Shown: positions 1 through 9,476 of the stretch, piece after piece
How positions within the stretch are numbered: the stretch's first letter is position 1
Layout of the letters: each line of letters opens with the position of its first letter
Source of the DNA: Hyphomicrobiaceae bacterium
Lineage (GTDB): Bacteria > Pseudomonadota > Alphaproteobacteria > Rhizobiales > Hyphomicrobiaceae
Assembly: GCA_021730785.1 (NCBI GenBank)
Contig: JAKFWF010000033.1
Coordinates: 1 to 64,000 of the forward strand
DNA: 64,000 nt
Direction: 5' to 3'
The notes under the pieces: model-generated
What the model saw: only the letters and a program-made list of their open reading frames with translations
Told to the model about the DNA's origin: nothing
Database searches by the model: none
Program-made: the position numbers and the translations under genes

Positions 1-126
1 TTCGCCGTCGGCCGTGCCGAGCACGATCCGCGCCCGCCACACGACCTTGGCCGGCGTGTTGCGATCCGCAATCGCTCGCTCGAGCCGCGCCCGGTCTTCC
101 GCCGTAACTGTGATCGCTGTTTTCAT
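1..126 (-). mobile_element. IS630-family transposase, N-terminal fragment cut by window edge
   Basis: The first 42 codons of a gene reading leftward out of the window. The peptide begins MKTAITVTAEDRARLER and continues with NTPAKVVWRARIVLGTADGE. This is the usual opening of IS630-type transposases, just ahead of the helix-turn-helix that binds the terminal repeats. The rest lies outside the window, so I cannot say whether the element is intact, and I could not define its terminal inverted repeat. It sits beside a repeat-bearing non-coding stretch and a toxin-antitoxin pair, which fits an accessory patch. It is too short to appear in the ORF track. Confidence 0.6.
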
Positions 127-274
127 GCCCACAGCTTGCCTGATTTGCCAAGCCATGGGAATCCAGAGTCAGTGACGGAACACTAGGATGTGAGTCGCCA
201 TTCGAATTAGCCAGATATTCCAGGTCCTTGAAAACTTCGCTCTGCGGATCAAATTCTCCACCTTCTCGACTTGA

Positions 275-415
275 CCGCGGAGGCGGCCATCCACGACAAC
301 GGGCCGCAAGCGTGGTGCCAAGTTGATAGGCAACGTGCGACACATGTCAGGAAACTCTCTAACTACCATAGGCTTGAACCTTGTCGTGGATGCCCGTCTA
401 CGCGGTAATGACGAA
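275..415. repeat. inverted pair of REP-like sequences
   Basis: The + strand near 381-415 reads CTTGTCGTGGATGCCCGTCT followed by ACGCGGTAATGACG. The complement of roughly 276-306 reads TTGTCGTGGATGGCCGCCTC followed by CGCGGTCAAGTCG. The two copies are imperfect and face each other across about 75 bases. They resemble the short intergenic palindromic repeats (GTGGATGCCCGC..CGCGGG..ATGACG) common in alphaproteobacteria. ORFs 169..369 and 323..616 are translations of this repeat and are not credited as genes. Nothing else is recognised between 127 and 610. Confidence 0.4.
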
Positions 416-610
416 AACTGCCGAGATTTGGCCGGACGAGCCCTTGGTTCGAAGCGGTCAACATCCCAGCGATACCCAAAACATGGACGGCAGTGGATAG
501 CTAATCCGCAATCTTCTCAGGCAGAAAAGCACGGGCGATTTGATCGAGCATCACAGAGTTCAGTCCGAATTCCGCCGGTTCCGGCGCTCGAGGCTGGATT
601 GGCGCTTTGC

Positions 611-943
611 TCATGACCCGCTCCTGCTTACGAGCGTCACGGTTCCCGGCGTCGCGGCGCTGATTGGGTCCCTCAGCTCCGGCAACAGCGCATCGAAGGC
701 AGCTGGCGACTGTTCGAGCAAGCGCAGGACGACGACCGCGATCGATCGACTGGAGATCATCTGCTGGAAGGTGAGGTTCCGGTCGCGGGTGACCAGAACA
801 TCATAGTTCTCCTGTACCGCAGCCAGCAGAGCGCCATCAGGGATCTGGTCGAGGCCTGCACTTTGAGCGGTCTCGACATCGAACTCGGTCAGCCCCCGAC
901 GCAGGCGATGAGGCACGCAGGCATCGAGCAGAACCTTGACCAT
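611..943 (-). CDS. DUF5615-family PIN-like toxin
   Basis: A 110-residue protein opening MVKVLLDACVPHRLRRGL, with the early acidic residue and basic segment of DUF5615 (Mut7-C/PIN-like) proteins. A later VLVTRDRNLTFQQM segment is the conserved D-R-N/D block of this fold. Such proteins are presumed ribonuclease toxins of VapC-like systems and act in the cytoplasm. The start lies 16 bases after the stop of the DUF433 gene, so the two form an operon with the antitoxin first. The length is normal for the family. Activity is inferred only. Confidence 0.75.
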   Translation of the reverse strand: MVKVLLDACVPHRLRRGLTEFDVETAQSAGLDQIPDGALLAAVQENYDVLVTRDRNLTFQQMISSRSIAVVVLRLLEQSPAAFDALLPELRDPISAATPGTVTLVSRSGS

Positions 944-959
944 ACCCCCCGCCGCCCGC

Positions 960-1199
960 TCATTCAGCTGCGTCCCGCAGCGCTACCGCCCGGTTTGCGA
1001 GATCGATTACGGCTACTGCATGCTCCCGCGACACGCTCGGGAAGTCGCCCAAGAACTCCTCCAATGTGTGACCGGCCTTCAGGTAATCGAAAAGCGCCTT
1101 TACGGCCACGCGACGACCCGTGAAGCAGGGTTCCCCTCCAAGCCAGTCGGTCGAGGTGGTCACAAGGGGTGTGGGCAGTTGATAGCTCGTATTGATCAT
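960..1199 (-). CDS. DUF433-domain antitoxin
   Basis: A 79-residue protein with the DUF433 signature: a start near STDWLGGEPCFTGRRVAVKALFDYL, then a hydrophobic and acidic helix (HTLEEFLGDFPSVSREHA). DUF433 proteins are small winged-helix or VapB-like DNA-binding proteins, usually encoded directly before a DUF5615 toxin, as here. It is expected to bind its own promoter and neutralise the downstream protein. The alternative overlapping reading (964..1215) has no family resemblance. Nothing is recognised between this gene and hisC (1200-1672). Confidence 0.75.
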   Translation of the reverse strand: MINTSYQLPTPLVTTSTDWLGGEPCFTGRRVAVKALFDYLKAGHTLEEFLGDFPSVSREHAVAVIDLANRAVALRDAAE

Positions 1200-1672
1200 G
1201 TGAGAAGCATAGCACAGTGGAACTTCAAACCCAACACATCTGAAATTGGTGAGACTAGACCGGAAACGCCAAATGCCTCAATGGCGGCGCTCAGTCATGA
1301 GCGCATCGGACGCCGCATTATTCAAGCCATTCACACTTGAGTTAGACGGATCTCAAACCATAGCTATGGGGAACACCGTAGATTTGTCCTATGTCCGTTA
1401 AGCGAGCCACTGCGTCACTGCCAGCTTTCGCATGGTGCACCTGCTCAAGTCGGCTGCGGATCAGGCCTCGCCGGCCCCGTCGCACCGCAGTCACACTCGA
1501 TGATGCCCGTGCACCTGCCAACCTGTTCGCCCCAACCTCGACAGGACCGCCTAACGTAAAGAGACTTGCCCCGACCCATCCCGCGCCATCGCCTCACCCG
1601 TTTGATTTCCCTAGCCCAGCGGCCTATTGCTGTCGCGTCAAACGCCCACCCCCGAAATCACGGTCGAAGTTC

Positions 1673-2779
1673 ATGAACGCTCGCGCGCCCCAGCCCCGTC
1701 CCGGCATCCTCGATATCCAGGCCTACGTGCCGGGCGAAAGCACCGTTCCAGGCGGCATGACGCCGATCAAGCTGTCGTCGAACGAGACGCCGATTGGCGC
1801 CAGCCCGAAGGCGATCGCAGCGTTCCAGGCGGAAGCCGGCCACCTGGAGCGCTACCCCGATGGCGCATCGACCAAGCTGCGCCAGGCACTCGCCCGCGTC
1901 TATGGCCTCAACGCCGACCGCATCGTGTGCGGCGCTGGCTCCGACGAAGTGCTGAACCTCGTCGCGCAGGCCTACCTCGGTCCGGGCGACGAGGCGATCT
2001 ACACCGCGCACGGCTTCCTCGTGTACCCCATTGCCATCCAGGCGCGCGGTGCGACGCCCGTGGTCGCTCCGGAAAAGGACCTGCGCACGGATGTCGATGC
2101 CATCCTAGCCCGTGTGACGCCGCGCACGAAAATGGTGTTCATCGCCAATCCGAACAACCCGACCGGCACCTACATCCCCTTCGACGAGGTGCGCCGCCTG
2201 CATGCGGGCCTGCCCGCCCACACCCTGCTGGTGTTGGACGCGGCCTACTGCGAATATGTGCGCCGCAACGACTATGAAGCCGGTCTGGAGCTGGTGGCGA
2301 CCACGCAAAACACGGTGATGACGCGCACGTTCTCGAAGATCCATGGGCTGGCTGCCCTGCGGCTCGGGTGGATCTATGCACCGGAAGCGGTCGCCGATGT
2401 CCTGAACCGGATCCGCGGGCCGTTCAACGTGTCGGCGCCCGCGATCGCCGCCGGCATCGCCGCGATCGAGGACCGTGGCCACCAGGAGGCGGCCATCGCC
2501 CATAACGAGCGCTGGCTGCCTTGGCTGCAGGGGGAACTGGAACAGCTCGGGCTGAAGGTCACGCCGAGCGTCGGCAACTTTCTGCTGGTCCACTTCCCGG
2601 CCGATCCCGCAAAGGGTGCGGCAAGCGCGGATGCATTCCTGAAATCGCGGGCGATCATCGTGCGCAGGGTGGCGGGCTACGGGTTGCCGAACGCCCTGCG
2701 CATCACGATCGGCACCGAAGCCGACAACCGCGCGGTCGCAGCCGCCTTGGGCGAATTCCTGAAGGCCAAGGCGGCATGA
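1673..2779 (+). CDS. hisC: histidinol-phosphate aminotransferase
   Basis: A PLP-dependent class I/II aminotransferase that converts imidazole-acetol phosphate and glutamate to histidinol phosphate. HisC-type enzymes beside tyrA often also transaminate aromatic keto acids. The ORF is open from 1391, but homology begins at [21 protein letters not shown], so I place the start at 1673, giving 368 residues, the normal length. Visible motifs are [12 protein letters not shown] near the N terminus, NPNNPTG in the middle, the DAAYCEY block, and the PLP lysine in [17 protein letters not shown]. The stop overlaps the tyrA start (ATGA), so the two are translationally coupled. This fits a role in tyrosine or phenylalanine synthesis as well as histidine. 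Confidence 0.92.
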   Translation: MNARAPQPRPGILDIQAYVPGESTVPGGMTPIKLSSNETPIGASPKAIAAFQAEAGHLERYPDGASTKLRQALARVYGLNADRIVCGAGSDEVLNLVAQAYLGPGDEAIYTAHGFLVYPIAIQARGATPVVAPEKDLRTDVDAILARVTPRTKMVFIANPNNPTGTYIPFDEVRRLHAGLPAHTLLVLDAAYCEYVRRNDYEAGLELVATTQNTVMTRTFSKIHGLAALRLGWIYAPEAVADVLNRIRGPFNVSAPAIAAGIAAIEDRGHQEAAIAHNERWLPWLQGELEQLGLKVTPSVGNFLLVHFPADPAKGAASADAFLKSRAIIVRRVAGYGLPNALRITIGTEADNRAVAAALGEFLKAKAA

Positions 2780-3699
2780 CGAAACCGCTGTTCAAGCGCA
2801 TCGCCCTCATCGGCATCGGCCTCATCGGCTCGTCGATCAGCCATGCCGTGCGCCGGGCCGGGCTCGCGGCTGACATCGTCGGCCACGCCCGCACCGCCGC
2901 AACGCGCGACACCGCGCTTCGGATCGGCCTGATTACCGAGGCCTTTGCGACCGCTGCCGACGCCGTGCGGGGCGCCGACCTCGTCGTCCTGTGTGCTCCG
3001 GTGGGCGCCTGCGGTGCGCTTGCGGCCGAGATCGGACCGCATCTCGCGGCTGGCGCCATCGTCACGGATGTCGGGTCGGTCAAGGGTGCCATTGTGCGCG
3101 ACTGCGCCCCCCACTTGCCGGCCGGCGTGCACTTCATCCCCGGCCATCCGATCGCCGGCACCGAGCATTCGGGCCCCGAGAGCGGCTTTGCCGAGCTGTT
3201 CGACGGCCGCTGGTGCATCCTGACGCCGCCATCGGGCAGCGATCCGACCGCCGTCGACAAGCTCACTGCACTGTGGCTCGGCATGGGTGCCAAGGTCGAG
3301 ATCATGGATGCCGAGCACCACGACCTCGTGCTCGCGATCACCAGCCACGTGCCGCACTTGATCGCCTACACCATAGTCAACACGGCAGCCCATCTCGGCC
3401 GCGTGACCGACAGCGAAGTCATCAAGTATTCGGCCGGCGGTTTTCGTGATTTCACCCGCATCGCGGCATCCGATCCGACCATGTGGCGCGACGTGTTCCT
3501 CAACAACAAGGAGGCGACGCTGGAGATGCTCGGCCGCTTCTCGGAGGACCTCGCCGAGTTGCAGCGCGCCATCCGCTTCGGCGACGGCGACACGCTGTTC
3601 AAGCTGTTTTCGGACGCGCGCCAGATCCGCCGCGGCATCATCCAGGCCGGCCAGGACACCAGCGCCCCCGATTTCGGACGGCAGAAGGCTAAGAGCTGA
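2776..3699 (+). CDS. tyrA: prephenate/arogenate dehydrogenase
   Basis: An NAD(P)-dependent oxidative decarboxylase of prephenate or arogenate, in tyrosine synthesis. The 307-residue protein opens with the Rossmann motif [20 protein letters not shown]. It carries the family block [15 protein letters not shown], with the substrate-binding histidine, and the helical dimer domain beginning near [18 protein letters not shown]. There is no fused chorismate mutase or ACT domain. The start codon overlaps the hisC stop. Whether it prefers prephenate or arogenate cannot be read from the sequence. Confidence 0.92.
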   Translation: MTKPLFKRIALIGIGLIGSSISHAVRRAGLAADIVGHARTAATRDTALRIGLITEAFATAADAVRGADLVVLCAPVGACGALAAEIGPHLAAGAIVTDVGSVKGAIVRDCAPHLPAGVHFIPGHPIAGTEHSGPESGFAELFDGRWCILTPPSGSDPTAVDKLTALWLGMGAKVEIMDAEHHDLVLAITSHVPHLIAYTIVNTAAHLGRVTDSEVIKYSAGGFRDFTRIAASDPTMWRDVFLNNKEATLEMLGRFSEDLAELQRAIRFGDGDTLFKLFSDARQIRRGIIQAGQDTSAPDFGRQKAKS

Positions 3700-3733
3700 G
3701 CCGAGCAGCATCCCGCCTGCGATCGAGCACCCG

Positions 3734-4414
3734 ATGACCGATCTTTGGATTTTCGGCTACGGCTCTTTGATGTGGCGGCCGGGCTTTGCCTATGTGGAAG
3801 CCGTGCGTGCGCGGTTGACCGGCTATCGGCGCTGCTTCTGCCTCTACACGACCAACCATCGCGGCACGCCGGCACGGCCGGGGCTCGTCCTCGGCCTCGA
3901 TCGCGGCGGGGTGTGCGACGGCGTCGCATACCGGGTCGAACCACAATTGGCGCGCGCAACCGTGGACTACCTGCGAGTGCGAGAACAGGCGAACGGCGTC
4001 TATCGCGAGGCGCACCTGCCGGTTACGCTGCAGGACGAACACAAGCGCGAAGTTCTGGCCCAGGCCTATATCGTCGAGCGGGCACATCCAGGCTATGTCG
4101 GCGCCCTGCCGCTCATCCAGCAGGCGCGGCTGATCCGTGGCGCGCGCGGCAAGTCAGGCAACAATCTCGATTATCTGATCAACACGCTCGCGCATCTCGA
4201 TACGCTCGGCATCGACGAGCCGGAGCTGCGCCGGGTGATGACGCTGGCCGGCCCGCATTTCGCACGGGGTGGTATGGAGGGCCTCGCGAGCCCACGGGTC
4301 GCCGCGCTGCTGAATGTGTGCCGCGCATTGCCATGCGACGCGCCGGTGTCGCGACCCGGCTCGCGCCGCCGCTTCATCTACCGCCGCCAGATCGCAGAGT
4401 GGCACAGCGGGTAG
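3734..4414 (+). CDS. ChaC-type gamma-glutamylcyclotransferase
   Basis: A 226-residue cytoplasmic enzyme of the ChaC family, which cleaves glutathione to 5-oxoproline and Cys-Gly. The substrate-binding loop is visible at the N terminus as WIFGYGSLMWRPGF. The catalytic glutamate lies in the DYLRVREQANGVYRE segment, and the C-terminal GKSGNNLDYLINTL block is typical. The start at 3734 was chosen because homology begins at MTDLWIFGYGS. The gene follows tyrA after 34 bases and may share its transcript, though no pathway link is evident. Confidence 0.88.
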   Translation: MTDLWIFGYGSLMWRPGFAYVEAVRARLTGYRRCFCLYTTNHRGTPARPGLVLGLDRGGVCDGVAYRVEPQLARATVDYLRVREQANGVYREAHLPVTLQDEHKREVLAQAYIVERAHPGYVGALPLIQQARLIRGARGKSGNNLDYLINTLAHLDTLGIDEPELRRVMTLAGPHFARGGMEGLASPRVAALLNVCRALPCDAPVSRPGSRRRFIYRRQIAEWHSG

Positions 4415-4602
4415 GGTTGGTTCGCTCAATTTGATCAATTTGCTTGCGTGCGCCAAAGGCCCGCGCCACTCTGGCGGCGGCCTGATCGGAAATTTCATTC
4501 CTGCGGCGGCAGTGCATGGTGCACAGCCCGCCTGGCCCACCGACAACCCTACCAGCCTACCAGCAACAACAAAAAGTGCATCAACCGGAGGACGACCCAC
4601 AC

Positions 4603-5994
4603 ATGACGTTTCGCGCATCAAGAATTGCGATCGGCGGCCTGGCGGCCGCTGCACTGAGCATTTCGGCGTTGACGACGGCGGCCTCCGCCCAGGAGACTGT
4701 GACGTTCTGGGCCAACAAGGGATTTTACAAGGCCGAAGATGATGCGCTTAATGCGGTCATCGACAAGTACCAGAAGGCGACCGGCGTAAAAGTCGATCTC
4801 TCGCTCTACAGCATCGAGGATTGCATCACGAAGACGGTCGGCGCGATCGAGGCCGGCACGCCGCCTGACGCCGCCTACTGCCTCACCTACGATTTCCGCA
4901 CCACCGGCAAATGGGCCTGGGAAGGCAAGATCGAGGATCTGTCCGATATCGTTGCGCCGATCAAGGGCGATTTCGTCGAGGAGGCACTCGCAACTACGTA
5001 TCTCGCCAACCAGAAGTCCGGCAAGAAGGCCTACTACGCACTCCCCTTCCAGCGCCAGACGATCCATATCAACTATTGGCGCGACATGCTGGAGGAGGCG
5101 GGGTTCAAGGAAAGCGACATCCCCACAACCTGGAACGAGTACTGGGGCTTCTGGTGCGACAAGGTGCAGGCGGGTCTGCGCGCCAAGGGCAAGCGCATCT
5201 ATGGCATCGGTCATCCGCTGTCGGTTGAAGCCTCCGACACGTTCTTCTCGTTCTTGATGGTTGCGTCCGCCTATGGCGCACAGATCGTCGACAAGGACGG
5301 CAAGATCACGCTGGACGAACCGAAGAACAAGGCGGCCATGGTCGAGGCCTTGAAGTTCTACACCTCGATCCACACCAAGGGCTGCACGCCGCCCGGCTCG
5401 ACCAGCTGGAAGGACCCGGACAACAACCAGGCCCAGCACGCCAAGCAGACGGTCATGACCCACAACGCCACGATCTCGATCGCGGCCAAGTGGCTGGATG
5501 ACTCGAACAATGCGTCGCTCACGCAGGAACAGCGCGATCAGGCCAAGATCAACTACGAGAAGCTGCTGGCGACCACCAGCTGGCCGAAGGGCCCGAACGG
5601 GCAGACCATCCCGAACCTAGCCGCCACCAAAACGGCCGTGGTGTTCGCGGACGCCAAGAACAAGAAGCGCGGCCGCGAGTTCCTCGCCTTCTTCGTCAAG
5701 GACGAGAATTTGCGTCCCTTCACCGAAGGCTCGCTCGGCCGCTGGTATCCGGCAACAACCGCTGCCACCAAGAGCACGTTCTGGACATCGGGCGATCCCC
5801 ATCGCGCGGTCGTGCACAAGCAGTTCTCCGAAGGTACGGTGCCGTTCCAGTTCGTCTATAACTTCAAGTTTACGACGGTGAATGCCGAGAACGTGTGGGG
5901 CAAGGCCATGAACCGCGTCCTGCAGGACAAGGTACCGGCCGAACAGGCTGTCGACGAGATGATCAAGCGCATCAAGGAAATCGCGACGCTTTGA
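4603..5994 (+). CDS. sugar-type ABC transporter substrate-binding protein
   Basis: A 463-residue periplasmic solute-binding protein of family 1 (CUT1-like). A cleavable signal peptide is clear: MTFRASRIAIGG, a hydrophobic core and a likely AxA site at TAASAQ. The mature part begins ETVTFWANKGFYKAEDDALNAVIDKY, the usual first lobe. The start follows a GGAGGA ribosome-binding site at 4587-4592. Two permease genes follow on the same strand. Ligand unknown; family 1 proteins usually take oligosaccharides, polyols or glycerol phosphate. There is no lipobox. Confidence 0.88.
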   Translation: MTFRASRIAIGGLAAAALSISALTTAASAQETVTFWANKGFYKAEDDALNAVIDKYQKATGVKVDLSLYSIEDCITKTVGAIEAGTPPDAAYCLTYDFRTTGKWAWEGKIEDLSDIVAPIKGDFVEEALATTYLANQKSGKKAYYALPFQRQTIHINYWRDMLEEAGFKESDIPTTWNEYWGFWCDKVQAGLRAKGKRIYGIGHPLSVEASDTFFSFLMVASAYGAQIVDKDGKITLDEPKNKAAMVEALKFYTSIHTKGCTPPGSTSWKDPDNNQAQHAKQTVMTHNATISIAAKWLDDSNNASLTQEQRDQAKINYEKLLATTSWPKGPNGQTIPNLAATKTAVVFADAKNKKRGREFLAFFVKDENLRPFTEGSLGRWYPATTAATKSTFWTSGDPHRAVVHKQFSEGTVPFQFVYNFKFTTVNAENVWGKAMNRVLQDKVPAEQAVDEMIKRIKEIATL

Positions 5995-6090
5995 CACGAG
6001 CTTGGGCTGGCGCCGCGTGGTTCCGCGGCGCCAGCCTGTCCCATGCCGTCACACGACACTGATGCTGCCTCCAGTTGCGAGGATCAGGCC

Positions 6091-6984
6091 ATGAGCATAT
6101 CTGCAACCCTGCCCGAGACCGATGTCGTCGAGGGCTCACCGGCCAAGCCCTGGAACAGCAATGGCTGGGTGTGGGCGGTCGCGCTGCTGGTGCCCTATGT
6201 GCTGATCTTTGCGGGCTTCGTCGCCTACCCGGTGATGTATGGCCTCTATCTCGGCTCTTCCCTCAAGAGCTACCAGGAGCTGTTCGCCGACCCGGCCTTT
6301 GCCACGGCGGTATGGAACACGGTGCTGTTCCTCGGCCTCGCCGTGAACCTGAAGTTTCTGCTGGCGCTCGGCCTGTCCGGCTTTTTCGCCCAGGACCGCT
6401 GGTGGGTTCGCATCCTGCTGGTGCTGTTCATCCTGCCCTGGGCGGTGCCGTCGATCCCGACCATCCTGTCGTTCCGCTTCATGCTCGGCACCGAGTACGG
6501 CATGATCAACACGCAACTGTTCAAGTGGTTCCAGATCGACGGGCCAGACTGGCTGAACAAACCCTCGCTCGGCTTTGCCAGCGCCTGCATGGTGCACATC
6601 TGGAAGTCGCTGCCGTTCTGGACGTTGATCCTGCTGACCGGGCGGCTCGCCATTGCCAAAGACCTTTACGAGGCCGCCAGCGTCGATGGCGCCTCGCGCA
6701 TGCAGCAGTTCCGCCACATCACCTGGCCCTCGATCGCGACGCTGTACCTGACCTCGACCATCCTTTCGACGATCTGGACGCTTGGCGACTTCAACAGTGT
6801 CTACCTGCTGACCGGCGGTGGTCCCGGCGACAAGACGCACGTGCTGGCGACGCTCGGCATCCGCTATCTGCGCATCGACAAGCTCGACCTCGGCATCGCC
6901 GCGATCATCACGGCCATGCCATTGGTGCTGCCGCTCGTCTACTTCATGGTGAAACGGCTGTCGCGCGGCCCCGAGGATACCTGA
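6091..6984 (+). CDS. ABC transporter permease, MalF/UgpA type
   Basis: A 297-residue inner-membrane permease with six or so hydrophobic segments, starting at WVWAVALLVPYVLIFAGFVAYPV. The cytoplasmic EAA loop that contacts the ATPase is clear: DLYEAASVDGASRMQQFRHITWP. I chose the ATG at 6091 over the upstream ATG at 6043 because a GAGGATC ribosome-binding site precedes it and the membrane domain follows closely. Its stop overlaps the next permease start by one base. It is one half of the heterodimeric channel served by the binding protein at 4603. Confidence 0.87.
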   Translation: MSISATLPETDVVEGSPAKPWNSNGWVWAVALLVPYVLIFAGFVAYPVMYGLYLGSSLKSYQELFADPAFATAVWNTVLFLGLAVNLKFLLALGLSGFFAQDRWWVRILLVLFILPWAVPSIPTILSFRFMLGTEYGMINTQLFKWFQIDGPDWLNKPSLGFASACMVHIWKSLPFWTLILLTGRLAIAKDLYEAASVDGASRMQQFRHITWPSIATLYLTSTILSTIWTLGDFNSVYLLTGGGPGDKTHVLATLGIRYLRIDKLDLGIAAIITAMPLVLPLVYFMVKRLSRGPEDT

Positions 6985-7823
6985 TGAACCGCACCTGGTG
7001 GTCCGAGGCCCGGCTGATCCTGATCGCGATTCCAATCGTATTATGGACGGTGATCCCGATCTATCATCTGTTGGTGCTGTCGATCTCCGACAAGGAGGCG
7101 ATGCTGGCCGGCCAGCTCTGGCCCGACAAACCGACGTTGCAGAACTTCGAGATCGTATTCGGGCAGAAGCACTATTACCTGCGCGACTTCTGGCGCCAGT
7201 TCGCCAACAGCGCGTTCGTGGCGCTGGCAACCGGCGTCATCACGCTGACGATCGCGACGTTCGCCGCCTTCTCGATCAGCCGCCTGAAGGCGCCGGGCGG
7301 GCGCATGATCATGAACCTCGCGCTCGCGACCTACCTGATCCCGGCCGCGTTTCTGGCGATCCCCATGTACAAGACCATGGGCAACTACGGCCTGCTCAAT
7401 ACGCAAGCCTCGCTGATCCTCGCCATGGTGGCGCTCGCCAGCCCCTACGCGATCTGGGTCTTGAAGCAGGCCTCCGACAAGCTGCCGGTTGAGCTCGACG
7501 AAGCGGCCCGCATCGATGGCGCCTCGACCATGCAGCTGTTCCGCCTGGTCTATGTGCCACTGATGGCGCCGTCGCTGGTGGCAATCGGCATCTACGCGCT
7601 ACTGCTCGCCTGGAACGAATATCTCTATGCGTTCCTGCTGCTCAGCTCCGAGAAGGATGTGCCGCTCGCCGTCGCCCTCGGCCTGTTCCTTGGCGCCGAC
7701 GACAGCCCTTGGACGGTGCTGATGGCAACGGGTTTCATCTACGCCCTGCCGCCCGCCGCCATCTACTACACGTTCCGCAAGTACATGGTATCGGGCCTGA
7801 CGGCGGGCGCGGTGAAAAGCTGA
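6984..7823 (+). CDS. ABC transporter permease, MalG/UgpE type
   Basis: A 279-residue permease and partner of the preceding gene. The first membrane helix is LILIAIPIVLWTVIPIYHLLVLSIS, and the EAA loop reads ELDEAARIDGASTMQLFRLVYVPLMAPS. The C terminus, PPAAIYYTFRKYMVSGLTAGAVKS, is the classic MalG-type ending. Start and previous stop share one base (TGATG). No ATP-binding subunit follows: the next gene is on the opposite strand. The importer probably borrows a shared ATPase of the MsmK/UgpC kind or one encoded elsewhere. Confidence 0.88.
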   Translation: MNRTWWSEARLILIAIPIVLWTVIPIYHLLVLSISDKEAMLAGQLWPDKPTLQNFEIVFGQKHYYLRDFWRQFANSAFVALATGVITLTIATFAAFSISRLKAPGGRMIMNLALATYLIPAAFLAIPMYKTMGNYGLLNTQASLILAMVALASPYAIWVLKQASDKLPVELDEAARIDGASTMQLFRLVYVPLMAPSLVAIGIYALLLAWNEYLYAFLLLSSEKDVPLAVALGLFLGADDSPWTVLMATGFIYALPPAAIYYTFRKYMVSGLTAGAVKS

Positions 7824-7855
7824 CGTTGCTATCGACCGAGACAGGGGCTGCGCCG

Positions 7856-8638
7856 TCACACCTTCACGTGCGGCTGCTTGTGCAGCGCGACGTAGCTGCG
7901 GTTCCAGGTCGGCGTGATCAGCACTTCGTTGATGCACACATGCGCTGGCAACTGGGCAATGTAACAGATGAGATCGCCGACATCGGCGGACTGCACCATT
8001 TTCGCCCGGTCCTCGGCGCTGACCGGGACCGGGCGCTTGTCGAGGATCGGCGTCGCCACTTCGCCCGGGCAAACGACCGTCGAGCGGATGCTGTTCACGC
8101 ATTCCTCGATATTGATCGAGTGGCTCATGGCGACCACACCGTGCTTGGCCGCAGTGTAGCCGGGTCCCGACAGCGGACTGACAAAGCGCCCGGCCATAGA
8201 GGCGGTGTGGATCAGAATGCCGCCGCCCTGCGCGCGCATCATTGGCAGGACCGCCGTCACGCAATAGAACGCACTCGACAGATTGCCGTGAATAACCTCG
8301 TCGACGCCGTCCGGCTGCAGCTGTTTCCAGCTCCGTTCCGCGATGTTGAGGCCGGCATTGTTCACGAGAATGTCGAGGCGACCGAAGGCAGCGTTGATGC
8401 CGTCTGCGATACGCACGACCGCTTTCGCGTCCATCAGATCGCCGGGCTCGATCGTGGCCCGGCCGCCGGCGGCCTCGATTGCACGTGCCACTTGTTCGAG
8501 CGGTGCGCTGCGGCGTCCCGTGAGGACGACGGTGGCGCCGGCACGGGCAAGTGCAAGGGCCGCCGCTTCGCCGATGCCACTGCCAGCTCCCGTTACCCAT
8601 GCGATCGACTTGTCGAGGCTGCGCATGTCTTGCTCCAT
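7856..8638 (-). CDS. SDR-family NAD(P)-dependent oxidoreductase
   Basis: A 260-residue classical short-chain dehydrogenase. Visible are the cofactor glycine motif TGAGSGIGEAAA, NNAG at the end of beta-4, a catalytic serine in HTASM, and the YxxxK pair in GPGYTAAKHGV. The residue after the glycine motif strand (LTGRRSAPLEQ) has arginines, which suggests NADP. Substrate cannot be assigned. It converges on the ABC permease operon across 32 bases without an obvious terminator, so the two need not be related functionally. Confidence 0.85.
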   Translation of the reverse strand: MEQDMRSLDKSIAWVTGAGSGIGEAAALALARAGATVVLTGRRSAPLEQVARAIEAAGGRATIEPGDLMDAKAVVRIADGINAAFGRLDILVNNAGLNIAERSWKQLQPDGVDEVIHGNLSSAFYCVTAVLPMMRAQGGGILIHTASMAGRFVSPLSGPGYTAAKHGVVAMSHSINIEECVNSIRSTVVCPGEVATPILDKRPVPVSAEDRAKMVQSADVGDLICYIAQLPAHVCINEVLITPTWNRSYVALHKQPHVKV

Positions 8639-8750
8639 GCTCCGTTGGCTCCCACCCGAACCCGGTGTTTGGCAAGCCTAGCAACGGGCACGCCCTGGGT
8701 GGCATGCCGATCCAGCGACACAGCTCTGCGTTGGTGCGCCTGGCCAGGCG

Positions 8751-9404
8751 CTACCGCTTGCCGCGAACGCCCGACAGCACATTCGGTGGCCGGGCGTCTT
8801 TGGCATCGAGCGACATCCACACCCGCGGATTGAGGTAGGACTGGCGCATCACATACCGATAGCCGGTGCTGGCCCAGGGCTTTACGGTGGCGACCTTGTT
8901 GTCGAGAACGAAATCGCCCTGTGCGACACGCGCGGTCAGGATCGCGTGGCCCTCGCCCTTCTCGTCGAACACCACCGTCATCAAAAGGCTGCTGATCGGC
9001 CAGCCGCGCTTGATCAGTATATGGCGTTTGAGCAGGGCATAGTCCTCGCAATCGCCGCGGCCGTTGGCGGGCAGCGTCCAGTGCTCATCAACGCCATAGA
9101 GCTCCTTGTCGGTGGCGGGTTCAATTGCGGTGTTGACGGCACGGTTGATTTCTTCGAGTTCGGCGAGGCGCTCGGGCGTCGCAACGAACCGTCCGTCTTC
9201 CGTCGGGCCGCTGGCGCACTCCTCCGGTGAACGGCTGCAGAAATCGACAAAGCCGTAGGGTGGGGCTGCCTGTCCGTAGACACGCATATATAGCGGAGCA
9301 GGTTCGCTGGCCCGCACCTTCGTGCCACTGGCCACGACGGCGGTGGGCGTCGATACCAGCAGGGATGCAGCCACGGCCGCGATTACACCGAAAACGCGCT
9401 TCAT
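8751..9404 (-). CDS. transglutaminase-like cysteine peptidase (BTLCP type)
   Basis: A 217-residue exported protein of the bacterial transglutaminase-like cysteine proteinase family (LapG-related). A signal peptide, MKRVFGVIAAVAASLLVSTPTAVVAS, supports the start at 9404 rather than 9452. The triad is visible: Cys in GRGDCEDYALLK, His in GEGHAILTAR, and Asp in FVLDNKV. LapG-type enzymes cleave surface adhesins when cyclic-di-GMP falls, and a PilZ-domain gene lies directly upstream on the same strand. That neighbourhood suggests, but does not prove, a cyclic-di-GMP link. Confidence 0.85.
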   Translation of the reverse strand: MKRVFGVIAAVAASLLVSTPTAVVASGTKVRASEPAPLYMRVYGQAAPPYGFVDFCSRSPEECASGPTEDGRFVATPERLAELEEINRAVNTAIEPATDKELYGVDEHWTLPANGRGDCEDYALLKRHILIKRGWPISSLLMTVVFDEKGEGHAILTARVAQGDFVLDNKVATVKPWASTGYRYVMRQSYLNPRVWMSLDAKDARPPNVLSGVRGKR

Positions 9405-9476
9405 CACTGAAACTCCAACACGGGAACACGAAAGAACAAGTGCGCGCGCCAAGGGTCGCGGCGGCCGGGAGGCGGT

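Noticed and set aside
323-616. 97-residue ORF on the + strand
   Set aside because: Runs through a REP-like repeat, has no family resemblance and no ribosome-binding site.
1391-1672. 94-codon N-terminal extension of hisC
   Set aside because: Composition unlike HisC; homology and normal length begin at the ATG at 1673.
2677-3711. 344-residue ORF on the - strand opposite tyrA
   Set aside because: Shadow of tyrA in a GC-rich frame with no family features.
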